From Mycolicibacterium agri (lineage in GTDB: Bacteria > Actinomycetota > Actinomycetes > Mycobacteriales > Mycobacteriaceae), in contig NZ_PDCP01000046.1 of assembly GCF_002553505.1 (NCBI RefSeq), positions 1 through 48,009 on the forward strand: a DNA stretch of 48,009 nt. The letters run 5' to 3'. Shown here one piece after another: positions 35,611-43,366 of the stretch (the stretch's first letter is position 1; each line of letters opens with the position of its first letter). Made by a program: the position numbers and the translations under genes. Below the pieces are notes generated by a model. The model saw only the letters and a list, made by a program, of their open reading frames with translations, did no database searches and was not told the DNA's origin.

Positions 35611-36020
35611 TGACTGTCCTCGGCGACCGCGACGTACGGCACGACCGGCCGTCGGCGTCGCCACCGGTGACGTGGAAGGTGATCGTCGCCACCGACGGCG
35701 CCTGGACGGGCGAGCTCTACTCCAGCCGTCCGGGGCGCGGCCGCATCGGCTTCACATCGGTCGAATCCTTTTGCGCCGCAATGATGGTTGTCACCGACTG
35801 GCCGCTGGGGCCAGTCGGTGACGCAACGGCACCACCTGTTCAATCAGCCCGGCCACGTCCAAACGCACGTGCGCACACCCGCAAATTCATCGTCGCCGCG
35901 AGCGGTTCGTGGATCGGTGAGCTGTACCGGACCCGACCGGGCCTGGGGCACCTTCACTTCGGCACGTTCGAACAGTTCCTGCGCGCCGTCATGGACATCA
36001 CCGGCTGGTCGCTCGACTAG
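35610..36020 (+). CDS. Unknown protein made of two repeats of one domain, coupled to ilvC
   Basis: 136 residues. The ATG overlaps the ilvC stop by one base (TGATG), so the two are translated together. Residues about 22-65 and 92-136 are repeats of the same domain: WKVIVATDGAWTGELY...RPG and RKFIVAASGSWIGELY...RPG, each followed by F..F..A.M..T.W.L. The link between them is Pro/Ala/Arg-rich. I recognise no family. The tight link suggests that it modifies or works with this ilvC product. Confidence 0.7.
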   Translation: MTVLGDRDVRHDRPSASPPVTWKVIVATDGAWTGELYSSRPGRGRIGFTSVESFCAAMMVVTDWPLGPVGDATAPPVQSARPRPNARAHTRKFIVAASGSWIGELYRTRPGLGHLHFGTFEQFLRAVMDITGWSLD

Positions 36021-36063
36021 CCGGCGCGCCTCCTTCGCCTCTCAGTGTGGGTTTTCGTATTAC

Positions 36064-37719
36064 TCAGATTCCGGGCGACGACTCGTTACTGGGCGTCGTT
36101 CGCTGTTCGACGATGTCGGAAAATCGCCGCGCGATGTAGTCGCCCGCTCGCACCGCCAATGCTCCTATGGTCGACGTGGGATTGACCGCTCCTCCAGTGG
36201 TGAGAGAACTTCCATCGACTATGAAAAGGTTTGGCACATCCCAAGTCTGGTGCCATTTGTTCGTCACAGAGTCCTGCGGGTTGTTGCCCATCCTGCACGT
36301 TCCCATCAGGTGCCATGCCGGCGGCGGGTTGAGTACGCCGGTGTCGTTGGTTTCGACGGCGCCGAGCGCGCGCGCTGCGTCGAAGATCCTGTCGATCCCG
36401 AAGTTGGACAACGCGATATCGTTCGGGTGAGGCTCCCAGTTCACGTGCGCGGCGGGCAGGCCGCTCGAGTCCTTCACGTCGGGATCGAGCGTGACGCAAT
36501 TCGTCTCTACAGGCAGATCCTCGCCAAACATGAACACCATGAGGTGGTTGCCGAAATGTTCGTTGAAGAACTTGCGGTGGTCTTTGCCCCACGGGGCGAT
36601 GTAGCCCGTATGACTGCCCATCGCCGCGAAAGCGGCTCCGAAGCTGCGCGCCACCTGCATTCCGAATCCGTTGACGAAACCTCGGTTCGTATCGGTGTGG
36701 TAGAACTCGTGCGAGTACAGCGGGGCACCGAAGGCACCCTTGTACCCTTCCATGGGCTGGTCGAACCACGCGTCGCAGAACGCGAAGATATGGTGCATCA
36801 AGTACTTGCCGACCAACCCATTACTGTTTGCAAGCCCGTCGGGGTGTCCCTTCTGGGCACTCATCAACAGTAGGCGTGGAGTGCCGATGCCGTTGGCGGA
36901 CACAACGACAATCTTTGCCTTTACCTCGTGTCGTTGGCCGGTACGCCTATCCAAATAGATGGCGCCCGTTGCCTTTCCGTTCTTGGCGACGATCTGCTCG
37001 ACCCGTGCGTGTGTTCGCAGGTCTGCTCCCAGTGCGACCGCTTTCGGCCAGTGGGTGTGCGTAGGCGTGCTCAACGACCCGGTTGGGCTGCCAGAGAGTT
37101 CATTGCCGGCCGCGATATCGGCGTCGCGACCTTCGCGGGGACGGGTGATGATTGCGTTGTCGGAGGGCCACCAGTGCCAGCCCAGGCTGCTAAGGGCAGA
37201 AGCGAAACTGCGGCCGAGCTTGCCGGGGCGGACAGGCGGGTCACGGTCTACGCCCGTGCGGTCCGGGTATGACGGGTCGCCGACCATCCCCGAGATGCCG
37301 TATATCGCATCATTCTCGTCGTAGTACGGCGCCAGCTCTTCGTAGCTGATGGGCCAGTCGATAGTGCCTTCGAGGCCGTGCTCGGTGCCCTTGCGGAAGT
37401 CGACCGGTTTGTACCGGGGCCAATGACCCGCGTAATGCATTGTGCTGCCGCCGATGTTGTTCATCAGGTACGGCGTGGTGAATCCGGTGACCGGGTAATC
37501 CTCGGGAAGTCCCCTTACGTTCGGGTCGTATGCCCAGCCGCGCTGTTTCTCGATCTCCCATTCGCGGTGGTGATGCGGGTGCTCGGTCGGGGTTACCCAC
37601 GGACCCTGCTCCAGGCATACCACCCGGTAGCCGGCCTCCACCAACTTGAGGGTCACACCGGCCCCGCCCGGGCCCGATCCGATGACCAGGACGTCAGTTT
37701 CGTTGGCCACTGCCGTCAT
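36064..37719 (-). CDS. mpdB: GMC-family FAD-dependent dehydrogenase, probable 2-methyl-1,2-propanediol dehydrogenase
   Basis: 551 residues from ATG 37719 (GAGGAGAA upstream; ATGA overlap with the small-partner gene). FAD-binding GSGPGGAG at 14-21; the C terminus has LMGTCRMG and VDGSSLTTGGAVNPTSTIGA, holding the substrate-binding region and the conserved Asn-Pro. In M. austroafricanum IFP 2012, MpdB (64 kDa, GMC family) and MpdC (55 kDa, aldehyde dehydrogenase) turn 2-methyl-1,2-propanediol into hydroxyisobutyrate, with a small orf1 between them and a regulator mpdR; the order here is the same. Electron acceptor not known. Other alcohols are possible substrates. Confidence 0.82.
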   Translation of the reverse strand: MTAVANETDVLVIGSGPGGAGVTLKLVEAGYRVVCLEQGPWVTPTEHPHHHREWEIEKQRGWAYDPNVRGLPEDYPVTGFTTPYLMNNIGGSTMHYAGHWPRYKPVDFRKGTEHGLEGTIDWPISYEELAPYYDENDAIYGISGMVGDPSYPDRTGVDRDPPVRPGKLGRSFASALSSLGWHWWPSDNAIITRPREGRDADIAAGNELSGSPTGSLSTPTHTHWPKAVALGADLRTHARVEQIVAKNGKATGAIYLDRRTGQRHEVKAKIVVVSANGIGTPRLLLMSAQKGHPDGLANSNGLVGKYLMHHIFAFCDAWFDQPMEGYKGAFGAPLYSHEFYHTDTNRGFVNGFGMQVARSFGAAFAAMGSHTGYIAPWGKDHRKFFNEHFGNHLMVFMFGEDLPVETNCVTLDPDVKDSSGLPAAHVNWEPHPNDIALSNFGIDRIFDAARALGAVETNDTGVLNPPPAWHLMGTCRMGNNPQDSVTNKWHQTWDVPNLFIVDGSSLTTGGAVNPTSTIGALAVRAGDYIARRFSDIVEQRTTPSNESSPGI

Positions 37720-38378
37720 TTCTCCTCTTCCTTGGTCGTGCGGCCGTTGAGCCACGTGAGCTTGCTGAGGTCGACACGGACGACATCTTCGGTGCGGATG
37801 TAGCCCGCCCCCTGGCCTGCAGTGGCAAGTGACTCGTCGTCCCAGTCCTCGATGCAGTGCAGGTACCCGTAAGGGAGCGGAGGACCGTGATAGTCGCGCC
37901 CAGCCGGGATTTCTCGCTGGATCGCCGCAATCACACTGTCAGCGCAGTAGTAGCCGTAGTAGACGAGGCTTCGCAGCTGCCCGAATATCTCTTCGTCGTC
38001 CTTTTCCATGCGTTGCAGTACTTGGGTGCGGGCTTGGGCGTCGGAGTCGGCGAATTCCTCACCAAGAACGGCCAATGTGCTCTTGAGGCGGTCCTCGCCG
38101 AGGTAGGGATAGTGCTTGGGCCGGAATCCGCTGGGCGTGGTGTAGCGACCGAAGAAATTGGCGATCCCTACTTCGCTGGGTGCGGGAAATCCATTGCCCG
38201 GAGGGATCAGCGTGTCGGCGATGGCCGCGATGATCTTGGTCTCGGCCTCATCGAACTGCACGGGTACGGCCAGTCCTCCGAGCCGAGGGCGTCCCGTCTC
38301 GAAGTCCGGCTGCTCAGACCGATCTGTTCCGAGAGCTGGCGCTCCTGAAGGACCGGCGATCGTATCGTCCTGCGTCAT
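37716..38378 (-). CDS. Small partner of the GMC dehydrogenase (gluconate 2-dehydrogenase subunit 3-like)
   Basis: 220 residues, start ATG 38378 behind GGAGAG. It resembles the gamma/subunit-3 family that accompanies GMC dehydrogenases: AVPVQFDEAETKIIAAIADTLIPPGNGFP, then FFGRYTTPSGF, then SLVYYGYYCADSVIAAI. Such subunits help export or stabilise the flavoprotein. I see no clear Tat or Sec signal here. Equivalent to 'orf1' between mpdC and mpdB in M. austroafricanum. Overlaps mpdB by four bases. Confidence 0.72.
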   Translation of the reverse strand: MTQDDTIAGPSGAPALGTDRSEQPDFETGRPRLGGLAVPVQFDEAETKIIAAIADTLIPPGNGFPAPSEVGIANFFGRYTTPSGFRPKHYPYLGEDRLKSTLAVLGEEFADSDAQARTQVLQRMEKDDEEIFGQLRSLVYYGYYCADSVIAAIQREIPAGRDYHGPPLPYGYLHCIEDWDDESLATAGQGAGYIRTEDVVRVDLSKLTWLNGRTTKEEEK

Positions 38379-38455
38379 CTTCTCTCCTTCAGCCGTTTAT
38401 GGTGATCTCCGTGAATGCTTGAGGTCGACGCAAAAAGCCGCCGCACGGCCGGTAG

Positions 38456-39970
38456 TCACAGCGGTGCGCCGGCCCAATCGGTCGACTTCGCCAGCGACCG
38501 GTCGAGATTGATGCCGATGTGCTTGACCTGCGTGTAGCCGTGCACGGCTTCGAGGCCCTCTTCTCGGCCGACGCCGCTTTGCTTGTGGCCTCCGTGGGGC
38601 GCCATGGGCAGTTCGCCGAACCAGTCGTTGATCATCACGGCGCCGACTTGCAGGCGCTTGGCGGTGTCGAGAGCATTGGTTATGTCCTGACACCACAGCA
38701 CGGCGAAGAGGCCGTACTCGGAGTCGTTGATTGTGGCAATCAGGTCGTCCACCGAGGACCAGCGCATCACGGCGGTGACCGGACCGAAGATCTCTTCGCG
38801 TGCGATCCGTGCGTCCTTCGGGACGTCGACGAAAACCGTTGGCTCGACGAAGAAGCCGCCGCGCGCTGTCTGGGAAGGTCGTCCTCCGCCGTAGAGCAGT
38901 CGCGCTTCCTGTTTGCCTATCTCGATGTATTCGCGAACACGGTCGTAGTGCTTCTTGGACGCTAAGGGACCCATCTGGGTGTTCTCGTCGAATGGATCAC
39001 CGACTTCTGCCATCTCGAGTCTGGCGACGAGCATCTCGAGGAAGCGGTCGGCGATTTCTTCGTGTAGGAAGAGCCGGCTGCCTGCTACGCACACCTGCCC
39101 GGCGCGAGAGCAGAATCCTTGAACAGCCACTTCGACGGCATCGTCGAGGGCCGCGTCAGGGAACACGACAAGGGGGCTCTTTCCGCCGAGTTCGAGATTG
39201 ACTTGGGCAATGTGCTGTCCCCCGAGCCGCGCCACTTCGCGACCGGTTTCGGTGGAGCCGGTGAACGTGATACCCCGCACTCCTGGATGCGCAGCCAGGG
39301 CGGCGCCGGCCTCTTCGCCATATCCGGTCACCACGTTGAAAACACCGTCGGGCAACCCGGCTTCATGGACGAGTTCGGCGAATTTCAGCGCTGATAAAGA
39401 GGTGTCCTCGGCCGGCTTGACCACACAGGTGTTACCCAAGGCGAGAGCGGGGGCAACCGAGCGAATCAGGATGAGCAGCGGGTAGTTCCAGGGAATTATG
39501 TGGGCGGTCACCCCGAGCGGTTCAAGCAGCGTGAAGCTCAGTTTGTTGCCGGGAACGGCGATCGTGCGGCCGCCGATTTTGTCAGCCGCCCCAGCCCAGT
39601 ACTCGAGCCATAGTGGGAGAGCAGCGACGAGTTCACGCGCTTTGGCGAGGTAGTGCCCCGAATCCATGGCTTCGATGGATGCAAGCTCATCGGCATTCTC
39701 GGTGACGAGTTCGGCGAGCCGCCGAAGCATTGCGGCGCGCGCGACCGCGTCGGTGAACTGCCAGGACACGGCGGCGCGTTCGGCTGCCCGCACCGCAGCG
39801 TCGATATCGACGGCGTTGCCTCGGGGCACCTCGGTGATGGTCGACCCGGTGCTCGGTTCGACAGTTGGGAACGTGGCGCCGTTGTGAGCCGGTGTCCATC
39901 GGCCGTTGATGTACATCAGAGCCGTGGTGGCGGTGCGCCTTTGAGTGTTCGCTGAGAGTGTTTGTGTCAT
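38456..39970 (-). CDS. mpdC: Aldehyde dehydrogenase, probable hydroxyisobutyraldehyde dehydrogenase
   Basis: 504 residues, about 54 kDa. NAD(P)-dependent aldehyde dehydrogenase: NAD-binding ITFTGSTETGREVA, LELGGKSP with the general base Glu (E260), and GQVCVAGSR with the nucleophile Cys (C294). GAGGAG upstream supports ATG 39970. First gene of the mpd operon; would oxidise hydroxyisobutyraldehyde made by MpdB to 2-hydroxyisobutyrate, the entry point for the hcm enzymes further on. The function is assigned by position and family. Confidence 0.83.
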   Translation of the reverse strand: MTQTLSANTQRRTATTALMYINGRWTPAHNGATFPTVEPSTGSTITEVPRGNAVDIDAAVRAAERAAVSWQFTDAVARAAMLRRLAELVTENADELASIEAMDSGHYLAKARELVAALPLWLEYWAGAADKIGGRTIAVPGNKLSFTLLEPLGVTAHIIPWNYPLLILIRSVAPALALGNTCVVKPAEDTSLSALKFAELVHEAGLPDGVFNVVTGYGEEAGAALAAHPGVRGITFTGSTETGREVARLGGQHIAQVNLELGGKSPLVVFPDAALDDAVEVAVQGFCSRAGQVCVAGSRLFLHEEIADRFLEMLVARLEMAEVGDPFDENTQMGPLASKKHYDRVREYIEIGKQEARLLYGGGRPSQTARGGFFVEPTVFVDVPKDARIAREEIFGPVTAVMRWSSVDDLIATINDSEYGLFAVLWCQDITNALDTAKRLQVGAVMINDWFGELPMAPHGGHKQSGVGREEGLEAVHGYTQVKHIGINLDRSLAKSTDWAGAPL

Positions 39971-40260
39971 GCTTCTCCTCTTGGCCTATTTCGAGCACCG
40001 CATGGATGTCGAGTTCTCGCGGTACGAAGGATGTTCCGGGTTGGCGTTTGCTATTCGCCCACGCAGTTGTGCGAATTGCGGCGGAATCTCTTGCCGAACC
40101 GTGATGGCGGACGCTTCCGCTGTTCCATGTGAGTCAGCACACAGCCGGGCAGACGTTCGGCGCAAGAGTTACATTGCGTTACACCGCTGCTTGCAGTCCC
40201 GGGCGGCAGTACTTCAGGCGGTTACTGGCGTGCTGCCGAGGCGTCACGCACAATGCAGAT

Positions 40261-41565
40261 GTGCATGGTCCGACCACACCGGAGCCGGCGATCGCACCTG
40301 GGCAAGACCCGCGTCGTTACGCCAAGTTGATGGCTGAGGTGTACGACGCCACTATGGCCGGTCGCCGGGCCAGGACGCGTCCGAGGCAAGTGATCTGGGA
40401 TTCGTGGCAGCGGCTGATGAAAAAGGGACTCCGCCCAGACCGCCAAACTCCGCCTGTTGCGGACGCGAGCACCGTGAAGATGCTGCGTCAGGAGTCCGGA
40501 TTGATGTCGGTCGTCGAACTGGTGTCACACGGTTTAGGCTCGATGATTTCGAGCGGTGAGAATATTCTCGCCATCGCGGATGCCCAGTGCACGGTGTTGT
40601 GGCGGCAGGGCCCGCCGAAGGTTCTCGCGTCCGCAGATAGGCTCGGTTTCGTCGAAGGAGCGCGCTGGTCCGAGATCGCTGTGGGTACTAACGCGCTCGG
40701 CACTGCCTTGGTCTCGCAACGCGCGGTCCAAACGTTTTGCGCCGAGCACTACAACCGCAACCAACACCCGTGGACATGCGCTGGGGCGCCGATTCGCAAC
40801 TCCCGGAGCAACAAGGTGATTGGCGTAATCGACGTAACGGGCCCCGCGGCGACGGTCCATCCGGCCACTGTGGCCTTGATCGATGCGGTCGCGCGGCTCG
40901 CGGAATGCCATCTGCGCGAGCAGCATGACAACTCGATGAATCGGCTACGGGCTGTCGCCGCCCCCATCATCGCGCGGGTGGGTGCACCCGCTCTGGCGGT
41001 CGATACTGACGGGTGGGTGGCGGCGGTGGACTCGATACCGGTGCAGAAGCGGATCCTGTTGCCGGCAGAACTCGCCCCTGGTAGCGCTTGGGTACCAGAG
41101 GTGGGTCTGTGTGAAGTCGAACCACTGCCCGGCGGGTGGCTGGTCAGACCCGTCGACGACGGAGTCGAGCCGACGATCGCCAAAGTGACACTTGATCTTC
41201 GGGATAGCGCTGTGCCGGTTCTTGAGATGCACGGCGACTTCGGAACCTGGCGGCACGATATCTCACTGCGGCACGCCGAGATCCTCTTGATTCTCTCCTC
41301 GCAGCCACGGGGGCGGTCAGCACCCGAACTGGCCGCCGACCTGTACGGGGATCGCGCCCGAGTTGGGGCGGTGAGAGTCGAGATGTCGCGTCTACGTAAG
41401 CAAATCGTCGGGATAGTGGCCAACCGGCCTTATCGGTTCGTCGACCGCATCCCTGTGGAGGTGCGTCGCCCGGCAAACCCAATGGAGTTGCTGCCCGGTT
41501 CTCAGTCCCCTGCTATCCGCGCATTGCGTCACTCTTCGGGCAGCAACCAGACGACGGCGCATTGA
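40261..41565 (+). CDS. mpdR: GAF-domain transcriptional regulator, probable MpdR
   Basis: 434 residues from GTG 40261, the start chosen by analogy with GAF regulators (the frame is open to 40129). Regulator architecture: N-terminal helices (DPRRYAKLMAEVYDATMAGR, RQVIWDSWQRLMKKGL), a GAF domain around residues 85-215 (VVELVSHGLGSMISSGENILAIADAQ; WSEIAVGTNALGTALVSQRA) and a C-terminal winged helix (SLRHAEILLILSSQPRG, VGAVRVEMSRLRKQIVGI). It lacks the AAA+ domain of AcoR-type activators. It is divergent from mpdC with 290 bp between and presumably responds to the diol or a product. Confidence 0.78.
   Translation: MHGPTTPEPAIAPGQDPRRYAKLMAEVYDATMAGRRARTRPRQVIWDSWQRLMKKGLRPDRQTPPVADASTVKMLRQESGLMSVVELVSHGLGSMISSGENILAIADAQCTVLWRQGPPKVLASADRLGFVEGARWSEIAVGTNALGTALVSQRAVQTFCAEHYNRNQHPWTCAGAPIRNSRSNKVIGVIDVTGPAATVHPATVALIDAVARLAECHLREQHDNSMNRLRAVAAPIIARVGAPALAVDTDGWVAAVDSIPVQKRILLPAELAPGSAWVPEVGLCEVEPLPGGWLVRPVDDGVEPTIAKVTLDLRDSAVPVLEMHGDFGTWRHDISLRHAEILLILSSQPRGRSAPELAADLYGDRARVGAVRVEMSRLRKQIVGIVANRPYRFVDRIPVEVRRPANPMELLPGSQSPAIRALRHSSGSNQTTAH
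40265..40279. promoter_or_regulatory. FadR-like half-site, site F (at the mpdR start)
   Basis: ATGGT, CCG, ACCAC followed by AC; the 15-mer is the same as in site C. The second half-site (KTGGT) is missing. It overlaps the first codons from GTG 40261, so it may be a coincidence, or the functional start of mpdR may be further on. Confidence 0.4.
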
Positions 41566-41604
41566 TGAGCACTCGTCTCGGCAACTTCGAAGCTCCTGCA
41601 TTGA

Positions 41605-42333
41605 TCAGGAGGCACGCCCGAGCCTGCTGAGTCCGGTCGGTCGGCGGCTGGCTTCCCATACCGCGGTGAGCAGTCGTGCCGCACCGTGTCCATCACCGGC
41701 CGCGATCGCGTCAACGATGGCCGTGTATGCCATTGCCTGTGAGCCGGTTTCAGGAGTATCCGGTGGGGGCACAGACTTGTTCATGGCGCCGGCCAGCATG
41801 ACAGCCAGCGCGTTGCCCGACATCTGCAGAAGACGCGAGTGGAAGTCGGCCTTGAGGTCGTCGAGGATCTTGTGATCCTGCGTTAGGTTCATCCGGTCGA
41901 CCAGGGAGCGCAATTCGGCGATGTCGGAGCCGTTCTCGGCCACTTCCGCCGCCTTGCGGGCGGCGACTTCCTCGAGCAGCTGGCGCACCTCGACGAGATC
42001 GTCAGGGCTGAACGAGCCCACGTGCAGATGCATGCGCAACACCATCGCCATCCCGGTCGTGTCGCGGCTGACGACCACCGATCCCGACGACGGGCCTGCA
42101 CCGGTGCCGGCTTTGAGGACGCCGACCGCTTCGAGAATCCGCAACGCCTCGCGGACCGCCCCGCGGCTGACTCCGAGCACTTCCGCGAACTGGCGCTCAG
42201 GCGGCAGACGATGGCCGACCTTCAGTTCGCCGGTGCTCAACTGTGATTCGATCTCGGCCACGACCATTTCGTGGGTCCGTAAGCGCGCCAACGGTTTCCA
42301 TCGCGCCGCAGAACTGGTTTCGGCTGCCGCCAT
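41605..42333 (-). CDS. GntR-family regulator, FadR subfamily (copy 1)
   Basis: 242 residues from ATG 42333, behind GGAGG five bases upstream. N-terminal winged helix (THEMVVAEIESQLSTGELKV, RLPPERQFAEVLGVSRGAVREALRILEAVG) and a helical FCD effector domain (ADFHSRLLQMSGNALAVML), the FadR type. It is closely similar in its HTH to the copy at 42525. FadR-type proteins bind TGGTN3ACCA-like dyads, matching the sites of this region; the ligand could be a CoA ester. Tail-to-head with copy 2, same strand. Confidence 0.85.
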   Translation of the reverse strand: MAAAETSSAARWKPLARLRTHEMVVAEIESQLSTGELKVGHRLPPERQFAEVLGVSRGAVREALRILEAVGVLKAGTGAGPSSGSVVVSRDTTGMAMVLRMHLHVGSFSPDDLVEVRQLLEEVAARKAAEVAENGSDIAELRSLVDRMNLTQDHKILDDLKADFHSRLLQMSGNALAVMLAGAMNKSVPPPDTPETGSQAMAYTAIVDAIAAGDGHGAARLLTAVWEASRRPTGLSRLGRAS

Positions 42334-42425
42334 GATGACCTCCCGCAGGGATTCGGCGTCCCTGATCCGTGGATGTGACAGCGGGCCTTCAGGTCTGACT
42401 TCACCCCCCAATCGAATGGGGATGT

Positions 42426-42443
42426 CACAGTAGCGCGACTGTG
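42426..42443. promoter_or_regulatory. Dyad upstream of GntR copy 1
   Basis: CACAGT, six bases, ACTGTG: a perfect 6-bp inverted repeat 92 bp before the ATG of copy 1. It differs from the TATGGT/ACCAC sites. Possible operator, weak evidence. Confidence 0.3.
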
Positions 42444-42524
42444 CTGGATTCACACCAGCTTCATCCGGCCCGCAACGATGATCCTACGGCATGGCCGATA
42501 GCGGCTGCGCGGTCCGCCGTGAGG

Positions 42525-43271
42525 TCAGCCGGCCCACTTCATTTCGGTGAAGCCGACGGCGCGGTAGAAGTCGCGGATGTGCTTGGTGACGCGCTCGACA
42601 GCCAGATCCCCGTCGCGGGAGGCGATGGCGTCGACGATCGCCTCGTGTTCGTCGGTCACCTGCTTCATGGTCCTCTCTGGGTCTTCGAGAGTCTCGAATG
42701 CGCTGACCATCGCCTGGCGCAGTGCTTCCCGCAGCGCCGCCATGAGCACGGCCGCCAGCCCGTTGCCCGATGCGCGGGCGATGCGGACGTGGAACGCGGT
42801 ATCGAGGTCGTTGAACGACGCGGTGGTGTGCACCCCGCGCATCTGCTCGACCAGCTCGCGCAAGTCGGCGATGTCCTCGTCGGTGGCGCTCTGCGCCGCC
42901 TTGCGCGCGGCCAGCCCCTCCATCTGCAGGCGAACCTCGATCAGGTCCTCCAGCGTGAACGACGCCAGCTGCAGATGGAGCCGCATGACCATCGCCATGC
43001 CGGCGACACTGTCCTTGACGATCATTGACCCCGACGTCGGACCCGAGCCGGTGCCCGCTTCGACGACGCCGATAGCCTCCAGGATGCGCAGTGCTTCGCG
43101 CACCGCGCCGCGACTGACGCCGAGCGCCTCGGCGAACTGGCGTTCCGGGGGTAACCGATCGCCGGCCTTGAGCGTGCCCGCATTCAACCGGGCCTCGATC
43201 TCGGCCATGACTTGCTCATGGGTGCGCAAGCGAGGAAGAGGCTTCCACACCGACAGAGGTTCCTCGGTCAC
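42525..43271 (-). CDS. GntR-family regulator, FadR subfamily (copy 2)
   Basis: 248 residues from GTG 43271 behind a GGTGGAAGG stretch; an ATG at 43322 would place the start inside the operator. Winged helix THEQVMAEIEARLNAGTLKA, RLPPERQFAEALGVSRGAVREALRILEAIG, then an FCD-type helical domain. It is a paralogue of copy 1. Operator D lies 38 bp upstream, so it probably represses itself; it is the best candidate for the protein that binds all of the shared sites. Confidence 0.85.
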   Translation of the reverse strand: MTEEPLSVWKPLPRLRTHEQVMAEIEARLNAGTLKAGDRLPPERQFAEALGVSRGAVREALRILEAIGVVEAGTGSGPTSGSMIVKDSVAGMAMVMRLHLQLASFTLEDLIEVRLQMEGLAARKAAQSATDEDIADLRELVEQMRGVHTTASFNDLDTAFHVRIARASGNGLAAVLMAALREALRQAMVSAFETLEDPERTMKQVTDEHEAIVDAIASRDGDLAVERVTKHIRDFYRAVGFTEMKWAG

Positions 43272-43308
43272 CCTTCCACCCTTTTCCTTGGAAAACTCCC
43301 GTGCCCCG

Positions 43309-43339
43309 ATGGTAACGACCACACGGTGGTTTGACCGTA
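43309..43339. promoter_or_regulatory. FadR-like operator, site D (before GntR copy 2)
   Basis: Plus-strand order ATGGT, AACG, ACCAC, ACG, GTGGT, TTG, ACCGTA. The centre ACCAC-3-GTGGT (43318-43330) is perfect, outer arms are imperfect. It lies between the hcmA stop and the GntR start. Confidence 0.6.
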
Positions 43340-43366
43340 CTCCGGGTCGCTACCGTCGGGCAGGTC

